A stretch of DNA of 64,000 bases. Source: LMUY01 sp964244585. GTDB taxonomy: Bacteria; Pseudomonadota; Alphaproteobacteria; Acetobacterales; Acetobacteraceae. The notes beneath the pieces are model-generated. The model made no database searches. It was not told the DNA's origin and saw only the letters and a program-made list of their open reading frames with translations. The DNA lies in the NCBI GenBank assembly GCA_964244585.1, contig CAXTJM010000017.1, forward strand, positions 8,644-72,643. The letters run 5' to 3'. Shown here one piece after another: positions 16,757-24,836 of the stretch (positions are counted from its first letter, which is position 1; every line of letters starts with the position of its first letter). The translations under genes were made by a program, and so were the position numbers.

Positions 16757-17717
16757 CTACATTGTAGACTGTTTGCGTGGGTTGACGGTGTAGTTCCATT
16801 CCGGGTGGAAGTCGTCGCCTGTGATGTGCAGGCTGGCCATCTCGGCGTCGGAGACCTTGACGCCCTTCTCGTAGGTGCGCGTGTCGAGCACGCTGTCGAC
16901 CTTGAGCCCTGTCTTGGTCGTAGTCGCGCCGATCAGTTCGACCACGGCGAGGCGGTCGGTCAGCGGCCGCGCGCGCCAGGTCTGCGTGATGTGGCAGAAC
17001 AGCCGGTGTTCGATTTGTTCCACTCGGAGGTGCCGGGCGGATAGTGGTGGACATGGACGGCAAGGCCACTCTGGTCGGCAAGCCGCTGCAGCTCCAGCTT
17101 CCACAGCCGCACCCGCGCACCGTTGCTGCCACCGCATCGGCCGTGATGGTCAGCTCCCGCGCCTCGGGATAGCGCTCGCATCCTACGCGTTCGAGCCAGC
17201 AGCGGATCGACGCCACTGCGAACTCGGCCGTGTCGCTGGTTATGCCGACGCTGACGAAGCCGGCATTGGCCGCCACGTCGTAGACGCCATACGGCACGAC
17301 CTTGCCAAGCGTCTTGTCCTCGAAGTCATGCACGTTGACCCGCTGCGGGTCGCCCTTCGGCCGCCAGTCGGTGCCACCGTTCTTGAAGTTTCCAACGAGC
17401 TCCTTCTTCTCGGTGTCCACCCAGATCACCGGTTGTCCGCGGCCCTGCGCGGCCAGCACACGGGCGTTGATGTGTTCGAACTGGGCATTGCGGTCGGGGT
17501 GGTGCGAGCCCTCGTCCGCCTTGCGGTTGGACTGGCGCGAGAACCCAAGCCTGGTTAGCTCCTTGCGCACCGTGGCGGGGCTGACCTTGTGGCCCGTCGC
17601 AGCCAGGGCCATGGCTATCTTCTCCAGGCTCTTGGACACCCAGAGCAGCGGGCGCATTGGATCGCCCAAGGTCGCCGGCGCGACCAGGCGCTCAAGCGCG
17701 CGCACCATCGCCGGGTC
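16757..17717 (-). pseudogene. ISAzo13-family transposase, truncated and twice frameshifted
   Basis: From about 17717 the frame reads 'MVRALERLVAPATLGDPM', then 'SKSLEKIAMALAATGHKVSP', 'VIWVDTEKKELVGNFKNGG' and 'VPYGVYDVAANAGFVSVGI', all typical of ISAzo13 transposases. Near 17140 the reading moves to a second frame ('NGARVRLWKLELQRLADQ', 'PPGTSEWNK') and near 17005 to a third ('IEHRLFCHITQTWRARPL'), ending at 16757. The N-terminus is missing: homology stops just before a DDE insertion sequence that begins at about 17751. It is inactive. The 240 bp between this gene and the miniature element (16519-16756) holds nothing I recognise. Confidence 0.8.
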
Positions 17718-17750
17718 TGAGCGGCGGCAATCAGGGTGAGAACCGGGCGT

Positions 17751-19642
17751 CAATCAGGATGAGAGTGCGCATTGCCTCGCCTGAAATGCTCCCCAAGGCT
17801 GACCTGTTGCCTCACGTAACCTGCTCCCCACCGGTGTTCGCCGGCGGGGGCGGACATGAGGCTTATCAGCATGACGACGCGAGACGAGTTGGTAGTTGCG
17901 CTGGCGGGGCGATACGCCCTGGGTAGCCGGGCGGATCGAGGCCGGATGTTGGACGAGTTTGCCGCGCTGACGGGCCACCATCGCAAGCACGCGATGCGCC
18001 TGCTGCGGGCCGGAGTGTCGGTCGGACGCTCTGATCCGCGCCCGGAGCGCCGGCTTTATGACCAGGCGATGCGCGAAGCGTTGATCGTGGTCTGGGAGGC
18101 GTCGGACCGGATCTGCGGCAAGCGGCTGCGTCCGTTGTTGCCGATCCTGGTCTCGGCGATGGAACGGCACGGCCATCTTCAGCTGGCGCCGGAGGTGCGG
18201 ACGGGTTTGCTGACGATGAGTGCGGCGACGATGGACCGTGCGTTGCGGGAAGCGCGAGGCGCTACGGGAGGCCGGCCGCGCCGCCGCTCGCCTCCCTCCG
18301 CGGCGATCCGGCGCAGCGTGATGGTTCGCACGTTCAGTGACTGGGACGATCCGCCGCCCGGGTTCATGGAGGCAGATCTGGTGGCGCATAGCGGGCCGAC
18401 GGCAAAGGGCAGCTACGTGCAGACGCTGACGCTGACTGACATCGCGACCGGGTGGACGGAGTGCGCGCCGGTGCTGGTGCGCGAGCAGAAGTTGCTGACA
18501 GCGGTGCTGAGCGAGATGCGCAAGGTCCTGCCGTTTGCCTTGCTTGGGTTCGACACGGACAACGACAGCGTGTTCATGAACGAGACGGTGCGGGACTATT
18601 GCACGACGGCTGGCGTGGAGTTCACCCGCTCGCGGCCGTATCGCAAAAACGACCAGGCGTGGGTGGAGCAGAAGAACGGCGCCGTGGTCCGTCACACGGT
18701 GGGTTACCGCCGTTATGAGGGGTTGGAGGCCGCGGCTGCGCTGGCTGATCTGTATCGGTCGTTGCGTCTGTTCGTGAACTTCTTCCAGCCCTCGTTCAAG
18801 CTGGCCTCCAAGTTGCGGGATGGGGCCAAGGTCACGAAGCGGTACTATCCGCCGGCGACGCCGCATCAGCGGTTGATATCGGATCCACGAACGACGGCGG
18901 CCACGCGTGAGCGGGTGGCGGCGATTTCCGCCAAGTTGGATCCGGTGCAGTTGCTGAACGCGATCCGGTCCGTCCAACAACGCCTGGTGGAGATTGCCGA
19001 TCGCCCTGAATCTGGCGGGGGGCTTGCGCCGACCACGCCGACGCTGGAGGAGTTCCTATCGGGCCTGCGCACGGCCTGGCGGGAAGGCGAGGTGCGCCCG
19101 ACGAACAAACCCAAGGAGAAGGCCAAGCGTGGTCGGCGTCGTTCGGATCCGCTGGTGGTGGTGACGGCGCAGCTGCGTGAGTGGTTTGAGGCCGAGCCGT
19201 GGCGGACGGCACGCGAGCTACTCGAGCGACTTCAGGGTGAACAGCCCGGACTCTACCCGGTCGGACTGCTGCGAACGTTGCAGCGCCGCCTCAAGGTTTG
19301 GCGTCGAGACAAAGCGCATGAGTTGGTGTTCGGCTCCACGGCAGTCGAGGTGAAGCCTGCGCCGGCTCCATTGTACACCGTTACGTAACGGTGCAGGCTT
19401 GTCCAAGAAGAAGGCTGCCAACGAAGGCGCTGAGCGATGCGCCTGGCTTCATGTCTCCCAGCTTGCATGCCAGCGCGATGTCGGAGGACGCCGCAAGCCC
19501 CTGCCGCCACGAAGCCGATCGGAAATACGAGTGTATTGGCGCCAGGCACCCAGATGATGCTACGGGAGCATTCTGATGAGGCAACCGGACCGCGGCTCGG
19601 GAGCATCCCTGGATGAGGCAATACGAAATCTCATCCTGATCG
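17751..19642. mobile_element. 1.9-kb insertion sequence with imperfect inverted repeats
   Basis: The left end 17751-17776 (CAATCAGGATGAGAGTGCGC, then ATTGCC) and the inverted right end 19617-19642 agree at about 21 of 26 bases. They enclose a single intact transposase gene. A second left-end-like copy, CAATCAGGGTGAGAA, lies outside at 17728-17742, so the true left boundary may be there. No convincing target duplication was seen. The insertion separates the ISAzo13 remnant from its N-terminus. Confidence 0.65.
17856..19388 (+). CDS. DDE transposase with integrase catalytic core (ISNCY-like)
   Basis: The protein has 510 residues from ATG 17856 (ATG 17871 also possible). The N-terminal region has an HTH-like segment 'DEFAALTGHHRKHAMRLLRAG'. 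The rve-type catalytic core supplies Asp in 'MEADLVAHSG', Asp in 'FDTDNDSVFMNE' and Glu in 'NDQAWVEQKNGAVVRHTVG', a plausible DDE triad. The C-terminal part is basic and ends 'APLYTVT'. The protein moves its host element by a DDE cut-and-paste or copy mechanism. It looks intact. The assignment to an ISNCY-type group is by general resemblance only. Confidence 0.75.
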   Translation: MRLISMTTRDELVVALAGRYALGSRADRGRMLDEFAALTGHHRKHAMRLLRAGVSVGRSDPRPERRLYDQAMREALIVVWEASDRICGKRLRPLLPILVSAMERHGHLQLAPEVRTGLLTMSAATMDRALREARGATGGRPRRRSPPSAAIRRSVMVRTFSDWDDPPPGFMEADLVAHSGPTAKGSYVQTLTLTDIATGWTECAPVLVREQKLLTAVLSEMRKVLPFALLGFDTDNDSVFMNETVRDYCTTAGVEFTRSRPYRKNDQAWVEQKNGAVVRHTVGYRRYEGLEAAAALADLYRSLRLFVNFFQPSFKLASKLRDGAKVTKRYYPPATPHQRLISDPRTTAATRERVAAISAKLDPVQLLNAIRSVQQRLVEIADRPESGGGLAPTTPTLEEFLSGLRTAWREGEVRPTNKPKEKAKRGRRRSDPLVVVTAQLREWFEAEPWRTARELLERLQGEQPGLYPVGLLRTLQRRLKVWRRDKAHELVFGSTAVEVKPAPAPLYTVT

Positions 19643-19782
19643 TCGCGCCATACTAGCTAGCAGGCTGCTGAAGAATGCATTTGTTGGAGAACGGTAGGAG
19701 GCACTCGCTTGTAAGGGAGATGTCGCGCTTGCCCTGATGCTACATGGCGTGATGGGCGGTTTGGGTTGTGGTGGTCTGATGG

Positions 19783-19966
19783 TCATGCGGTGGTGGCCAG
19801 GAGCTTGGGCAGTCGGATTAGGTTGTGGGCGGTGGCAGCGAGGTCGAAGCATCAGCCAACGCGCTCCCGGCCGCGGTGCCGGGTTTGCCGGAAGCCTGCG
19901 GACGACTTCACCCAGCCGAACACCTCTCGATCCGCCTGCGGCTGCGCTGGCTGACGGCGTAGCTCG
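19783..19966 (-). pseudogene. IS5-family transposase C-terminal remnant
   Basis: Minus-strand fragments read 'YAVSQRSRRRIE', then (after a one-base shift) 'VFGWVKSSAGFRQTRHRGRERVG', a TGA where Trp is expected, and 'LAATAHNLIRLPKLLATTA' to the stop at 19783. This is the usual C-terminal end of IS5-type transposases. One frameshift, one nonsense codon and loss of the upstream part make it inactive. Confidence 0.6.
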
Positions 19967-20323
19967 GATGGACGCGGCCGGGCACACTGACGGCGCCTTG
20001 TTCCGGGCTGTGGGCAAGGCGGATGCTGGTGGCAACCCGCTCGACTCGGGGGACGTGCCGCAGGTGTTCAGGGCCATGGCCGCTGCCGCCGGCTGGTCGC
20101 CGCCATCAGCGGGCACAGCACCGGGTCGCAGCGGCGCAGGACTAAGTGCGGCATGGGGTGGAGCAGCCGTCCGTTATGCAGGCCGGAGGCTGGACCACGG
20201 CCGCCAGGGTGGCGCGCTACACCACCAGGCTGGACGCGCCGCGCGGCGGCGCTGGCCATCAAGCAGAAACGGGATCAGGGCGGCTTTCCGCCGCAAGGTC
20301 GGCTCACGCCGTTAGAATGTTAG
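19966..20323 (+). pseudogene. tyrosine recombinase C-terminal remnant
   Basis: Three successive frames give 'TDGALFRAVGKADAGGNPL', then 'ISGHST' (with the Arg of the H-x-x-R box displaced by a frameshift), then 'RHGVEQPSVMQAGGWTTAARV' followed by 'ARYT', and the tail 'GGFPPQGRLTPLEC' with TAG at 20321-20323. This is the end of a phage-type integrase. The N-terminal half is absent, replaced by IS5 debris. Its 3' end coincides with a site-like 28-base sequence also found at 9818-9845. Confidence 0.55.
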
Positions 20324-20330
20324 CATGAGT
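20303..20330 (+). repeat. putative recombination core site, copy B
   Basis: CTCACGC, ten variable bases, then TTAGCATGAGT, in the same orientation and with the same spacing as at 9818-9845. It overlaps the end of the tyrosine-recombinase remnant and the end of the AraC remnant from the other strand. The left arm is more degenerate than in copy A. Confidence 0.4.
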
Positions 20331-20640
20331 GAAGCATGCGCCTTTCTGCCTCTGCTCGTGTATAGCGGCGTGGCGAAACGCCCATCACCCGCTTGAACGC
20401 AGTGCAGAACGCCGCCTCGGACCGGTAGCCGGCAGATGAGGCCGCTCGAGCCAGCGGATCGCCGGCGTGCACCAGCCGATCCCCCGCCAGCATCATCCGC
20501 CACCGGGTGACATACGCCATCGGCGTCTCCCCGACCTGCTTGCGGAAGCGCTCGGCGAACACTGAGCGCGACATGCCGACCTGTTCGGCCAGCTCTCCAA
20601 GGGTCCACTTGCAGCGGTCGATCCAGGCCCTTCCACCCTC
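20320..20640 (-). pseudogene. AraC-family regulator, C-terminal fragment
   Basis: The minus strand reads 'KWTLGELAEQVGMSRSVFAE', 'RFRKQVGETPMAYVTRWRMM' and 'AGYRSEAAFCTAFKRVMGVS', the two HTH units of an AraC DNA-binding domain, ending at 20320. The sensor domain that should precede it (probably a cupin) is absent: upstream of about 20640 no homology remains. The 250 bp from there to the Tn3 end contains no gene I recognise. Confidence 0.65.
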
Positions 20641-20942
20641 ACGCTCTGCTGCACGGCTGCACGAAGGCTATCTTTGACTCCACAACAGACGCCGCTGGAC
20701 TGCTCGTTGGCCTATGCCCAGCCTTGATCAGCGAGATTGCGTCAGAGCCCCTATTCCATGCCTATCCACAATGGACAGCTCGACGTAGGGCCCGGTGCCT
20801 TGCTCGCGGCGCCCAGCATGCGTTCGAACAGCCCGAGGGGTAGCAGGGGGAAGACGAGCCTACGGCGCCCTTCTCGAATGCGTAGGAGGGCCAGAACTAA
20901 CGAAACGGCCTTTCTGTACGCATAAGCGGACAAAGCGCGAAC

Positions 20943-23927
20943 TCATGCTGCTTTGAGGTATGCGTCCGGGGCAGCGCGAAGCGGCTTCAATCCGTCGATG
21001 TTTTCCGACAGCTTGTGTGCGGCAGCCCAAACGTAGTCGCCGGTGAGATTGACGTGCTCCCAGCCGAGCGGGGACAGGTGGACCAGGAGATTATCTGGAA
21101 TGTCCGCGGTCTGGCGCAGCGTGGCGACAGCGCGTTCGAGGTATCGCGTGTTCCACAGGATAATGGCGGTCACGACCAGGTTGAGGCCGGAGGCGCGGTG
21201 CTGCTGGTTCTCGTAGGTGCGGTCACGGATCTCGCCCAGGCGGTGGATGAACACGGCGCGCGCCAGGCTGTTGCGCGTCTCGCCCTTGTTCAGCTCGAGC
21301 CCGGTCGAGCGGCGCAGTTCGGGATCCTCGATCCAGTCGAGCGTGAACAGGGTGCGCTCCATTCGGCCGAGTTCGCGCAAGGCGGCCGCAATGCCGTTCT
21401 GCCGCGGGTGGGAGGCGAGTTGGCGCATGATCACTGACGCGGTGACCGTGCCGGCACGCAGCGAGGCGACGATACGCAGGATGTCGGACCAATAGGCGCG
21501 GATCAGTGCCACGTTGATCCGTCCGCCGATCAACGGCGCCAGTGTCGGGTGATCGGACGGCTTGCCGAAGCTGTAGAGGCGACGATGCTTGAGGTCCGGG
21601 ATGCGCGGGGCAAACTGGAAGCCCAGCAGCGCGCAGAGTGCAAAGACGTGCTCGGAATCGCCTCCGCCATCGGTGTGGTGCCGGTGGGTCGTCACCTCGC
21701 TTTGGTGGTAAAGCAGAGCGTCCAGCACGTGCAGCGCCTCGCTGGCGGTGGCCGCGATGACCTTGGTGAAGAACGGGCCGTAACGGTCCGACAGGTGGGT
21801 GTAGACCTTGAAGCCGGGCTTGGGGCCGTAATGGGCGTTGAGGCGGCTGGCATCCCGGCCGAAGCCTGCGGCCTGGAAGAACTGCCCGTCCGATGAGGAG
21901 GCGGTGCCGCTGCCGAACCTGGTGGCGAAGGGTTCTCGCTGTTGCTGGTTGACCAAGCAGCGGAGCGCGAGCGCATAGGTTTCCTCGCGGATGTGCCAGT
22001 CCGACGTCCAGGCGAGTTGACCGAGGCTGGCGATGCTGCACGCCTCGGCCATACGGGTCAGTCCAAGATTGAGGCCGTCGGCCAACAGCCCGGCCAGCAG
22101 CGTGCGGGTGTCGGCCGCGGTCTCGCCGGTCCGCAGGTGGGTGAAGCAGTCGGGGAACAGCGTCCAGCCCGCCACCTCGGCCAGCAGGTCAGTGATGCGA
22201 ATGCGCGGCAGCATGGCATACAGACGGGCGGCCAGCGCTTCAGCCTCTGGTGGCGTGGATTTCTCGATGGGTGCGACCTTCAGCACGCCGCAGTCGAGTG
22301 TCACGTCCGGCAGCAGGCCGCTCCTGGCGCGAGCGTCGACCGCGGTCAGGCGTGCATTCAGCAACACGCGGCGCGCCTCGATGAAGCGATCGAAGTCAGG
22401 ATCGACTGCGACGGGCAGCGTTCCGGCCTGCTGCATGGCGAGCAGGGCGTCTTTGGAGATCAGCCGTTCCTCGAAGGAGCGGTATTGCCGGCTGCCGCCG
22501 ACCCAAACCTCGCCTGCGGCCAGCCGGATGCGCAGTTCCGACAGGACGCAGAGTTCATAGTGGCGTCGGTCGATCTCGCCGCCGGGCAGCACGTATACCG
22601 CCCAGCGCTGCCGCACGAAGCCCGTCGGGGCGGATTTTGGTAGACGGGCGGATCCCTTGCGGTTCGCCTCACGCAACACCTCGATGGCGCGCAGGAGCGA
22701 GGCCGCGGCGGGCACGCCTTCGAAGGTGAAGGCGTCCAGAAAGGCGGGCGACCAGCGGCGGGCAGCGGCATAGTGTTCGCCGATCTTCTCGTAGGCGTCG
22801 AACTCCTCCGGCCGCGCGAGCGCCTCGGCCTCGGCGACGCTCGTGCAGAAGCGCTCCCACGAGATGACCGTCGTGATCGCCGCGAAAGCATCTTGCTTGC
22901 CGGTGTGGGCGGCGATCACCGCCCCGCCCACCCGAGCGTAGAGGCGCACCTTGTCGTTGATGGCGCGGGCGTCGGCTTGGAAGGCGCGGACCTGCCTACC
23001 CTCGGCGCGGCGGAACATGCTGCCCACAAGTCCGTCGAACAGGCCGATGGCTTGGTCTGTTAGGCTGGCTTGGAGGTCCAGCGTCACGGCGACCAGCGTC
23101 GCGTGACGGCGCTGCCGCTCGTAATCAGCGACATGCTGCACCGTCACGCGGGCAGCCTCACGCGTGATCTGCGCCAGCCGCGCCTGGTGGACCAGATGGC
23201 CGCGATTGGTATTGATGCCGGCCGCGCGGAGATGCTGCAATCGGGCGATCAGGCCGAGCATGGCGGCAGGCTTGGTGGCTTGCGGCATCTGCCGCAGCCA
23301 AGTGAGCCAGTTCTGCCCCGTGTTCTCCCGGCGTTCGGTCAGCCCATCGAGGCACTTGCGTTGCTCGGCCGACAAGCCGTGAGACAGGCGGCGATGCACT
23401 TCGCGCCGAGCCTGGTAACGGAGGTCTGCACAGACCCGTTCCAGTGCGGCGGGCGACGGAAGCACGATGCGGCGCTCCCGGCAGGTTTGCAGCACCAACT
23501 CGGCCAAGGTGGCCAGTCGATCGTTCTCGATGGCCGGTGCGAGGAGAATACTTGTCAGCTCTACGACGGCGCGTTTGCCGAACGGGCGCAGCTTGAGGCG
23601 CTCCTGGCACTCGATGGAGTGGCGCTGGCGGCTCCGCTCGGCACCGCCAGCATCGTCGGCCGTGTCGGGCGAGACGTCGATCTGCTCGGCAACGAAGTCC
23701 AGCATATCCGAGGGCGGGCGCTCGCCGGCACGCAGCGCACGGCCGGGGTGACGCAGGTAGCAAAGCATCAGCGCGTAACCGAGGCGGTTGTGATCGCCAC
23801 GGCAGCGTCGGATGGCGGCGAGGTCAGCACCTGAAAGGGTGTAGTGGCGCACCAGCTCGCGCTGCTCGGCCGGCGGGTCGAACAGCTCCGCAAGCTGGGT
23901 TTCACTCAGTTGCTGCCGTCGCGCCAC
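20943..23927 (-). CDS. tnpA: Tn3-family transposase
   Basis: The protein has 994 residues, the normal full length. It starts with a GTG directly after the tnpR stop. The N-terminal part begins 'MARRQQLSETQLAELFDPPA' and the C-terminal catalytic half includes 'KVYTHLSDRYGPFF', 'HTDGGGDSEHVFALCALLGF', 'APRIPDLKHRRLYSF' and 'NTRYLERAVATLR', hallmarks of TnpA with its DDE residues. It makes a cointegrate by replicative transposition using the 38-bp ends. No frameshift was found. It is probably co-transcribed with tnpR. Confidence 0.95.
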   Translation of the reverse strand: MARRQQLSETQLAELFDPPAEQRELVRHYTLSGADLAAIRRCRGDHNRLGYALMLCYLRHPGRALRAGERPPSDMLDFVAEQIDVSPDTADDAGGAERSRQRHSIECQERLKLRPFGKRAVVELTSILLAPAIENDRLATLAELVLQTCRERRIVLPSPAALERVCADLRYQARREVHRRLSHGLSAEQRKCLDGLTERRENTGQNWLTWLRQMPQATKPAAMLGLIARLQHLRAAGINTNRGHLVHQARLAQITREAARVTVQHVADYERQRRHATLVAVTLDLQASLTDQAIGLFDGLVGSMFRRAEGRQVRAFQADARAINDKVRLYARVGGAVIAAHTGKQDAFAAITTVISWERFCTSVAEAEALARPEEFDAYEKIGEHYAAARRWSPAFLDAFTFEGVPAAASLLRAIEVLREANRKGSARLPKSAPTGFVRQRWAVYVLPGGEIDRRHYELCVLSELRIRLAAGEVWVGGSRQYRSFEERLISKDALLAMQQAGTLPVAVDPDFDRFIEARRVLLNARLTAVDARARSGLLPDVTLDCGVLKVAPIEKSTPPEAEALAARLYAMLPRIRITDLLAEVAGWTLFPDCFTHLRTGETAADTRTLLAGLLADGLNLGLTRMAEACSIASLGQLAWTSDWHIREETYALALRCLVNQQQREPFATRFGSGTASSSDGQFFQAAGFGRDASRLNAHYGPKPGFKVYTHLSDRYGPFFTKVIAATASEALHVLDALLYHQSEVTTHRHHTDGGGDSEHVFALCALLGFQFAPRIPDLKHRRLYSFGKPSDHPTLAPLIGGRINVALIRAYWSDILRIVASLRAGTVTASVIMRQLASHPRQNGIAAALRELGRMERTLFTLDWIEDPELRRSTGLELNKGETRNSLARAVFIHRLGEIRDRTYENQQHRASGLNLVVTAIILWNTRYLERAVATLRQTADIPDNLLVHLSPLGWEHVNLTGDYVWAAAHKLSENIDGLKPLRAAPDAYLKAA

Positions 23928-24521
23928 TCATGCCTCCTGCTCCTTGGGGCCGGCAGACCATCCGATCCGGGCAAGGGAGTCGATCAGCGTACTGCGCTTG
24001 ATGCCGAATGTGCGGCAAACGGCGGCCTTGGTCGCGCCGCCGTCGAGGGCGGCTGTCACCGCGCCGAGCTTCTCGGCGTCGATCGTCACCGGGCGGCCAC
24101 CCCGGCGGCCACGTCGCGCAGCCGCGGCAAGCCCGGCCTGCACGCGCTCCTGGATCAGCGACCGTTCGAACTGGGCGAGTGCGCCGAAGATGTGGAACAC
24201 CAGCTCACCTTGCGCGGTCGTGGTGTCCATCTGCTCGGTCAGCGAACGGAACGCGATGCCGCGCCCTTTGAGGTCGGTGACCGTGGTCAGCAGATGCGGC
24301 AGCGAGCGGCCGAGCCGGTCGAGCTTCCAGACCACCAAGCAGTCGCCGGTCCGGAGAAACTCCAGCGCTTTGGCCAATCCGGCGCGATCGCCGCGGCTGC
24401 CGCTCGCCCGGTCCTCGTACAAGTGGCGCTCATCGACGCCGGCAGCGAGCAACGCATCGCGCTGTAGGTCCATGACCTGCCGATCGCCGTCGGTGGAAAC
24501 ACGCATGTAGCCGACCAGCAT
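23928..24521 (-). CDS. tnpR: serine resolvase TnpR
   Basis: The protein has 197 residues: 'MLVGYMRVSTDGDRQVMDLQ' carries the catalytic Ser of the resolvase N-terminal domain, with 'LYEDRASGSRGDRAGLAKAL', 'CLVVWKLDRLGRSLPHLL', 'FHIFGALAQFERSLIQERV' and a C-terminal HTH ('KAAVCRTFGIKRSTLIDSLARIG'). It resolves Tn3 cointegrates at res and normally represses tnpR and tnpA. The res region lies directly at and upstream of its start. It is intact and overlaps nothing but abuts tnpA. Confidence 0.95.
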   Translation of the reverse strand: MLVGYMRVSTDGDRQVMDLQRDALLAAGVDERHLYEDRASGSRGDRAGLAKALEFLRTGDCLVVWKLDRLGRSLPHLLTTVTDLKGRGIAFRSLTEQMDTTTAQGELVFHIFGALAQFERSLIQERVQAGLAAAARRGRRGGRPVTIDAEKLGAVTAALDGGATKAAVCRTFGIKRSTLIDSLARIGWSAGPKEQEA

Positions 24522-24590
24522 GTGCGGAAAACCTCATCCGAAGAGTTCTCGCACACTGACCCATTCCGACATGGTTTGCCGCACATGTTT
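24521..24590. promoter_or_regulatory. res site of the Tn3 transposon
   Basis: TGTGCGGAAAAC (24521-24532) faces AGTTCTCGCACA (24544-24555), giving a resolvase-type inverted subsite of about 35 bp. A further copy of the arm, GGTTTGCCGCACA (reverse of TGTGCGGCAAACC), follows at about 24573-24585. Placement right upstream of tnpR is standard for res. The extent of further subsites towards 24700 is unclear. Confidence 0.55.
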
Positions 24591-24836
24591 CCAGCTGAAA
24601 ATGAGCCTTCTCAGGATGCTGCCTGCAAGCCCACGGAAATCAGGTGATTCCCGACGTTCCGAAACGCACCAAAATCCAGGCAAAATCCTCCAACCCTGAT
24701 TTGCCAGGCTCCGTCCCCGCGGATGTTTATGCGTACCACAGGGACCGTTCGTTAGTTCTGGCCTATGCTGTCTTTCGACAGTCTCCAAGGATCATCCCCG
24801 CGCATAGGTTCCGTCTGAGTTGAAAACCCAGGATCT

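Larger units (their letters stand above)
20889..24763. mobile_element. complete Tn3-family transposon (3.9 kb)
   Basis: 38-bp terminal inverted repeats at 20889-20926 (GGCCAGAACTAACGAAACGG, ending TACGCATAAG) and 24726-24763 agree at about 30 of 38 bases. They enclose tnpA, tnpR and a res region, with no passenger gene. The inner end TACGCATAA is typical of the family. Flanking 5-mers (AGGAG and TATGC) do not match, so there is no visible target duplication, which suggests a later rearrangement at one side. Confidence 0.85.

Noticed and set aside
19737..20315. 192-codon plus-strand frame as one gene
   Set aside because: It runs through opposite-strand IS5 debris into a recombinase fragment, so it mixes two remnants.
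20884..24768. 5-bp target duplication around the Tn3 transposon
   Set aside because: The flanks read AGGAG and TATGC; no match within a few bases of either end.
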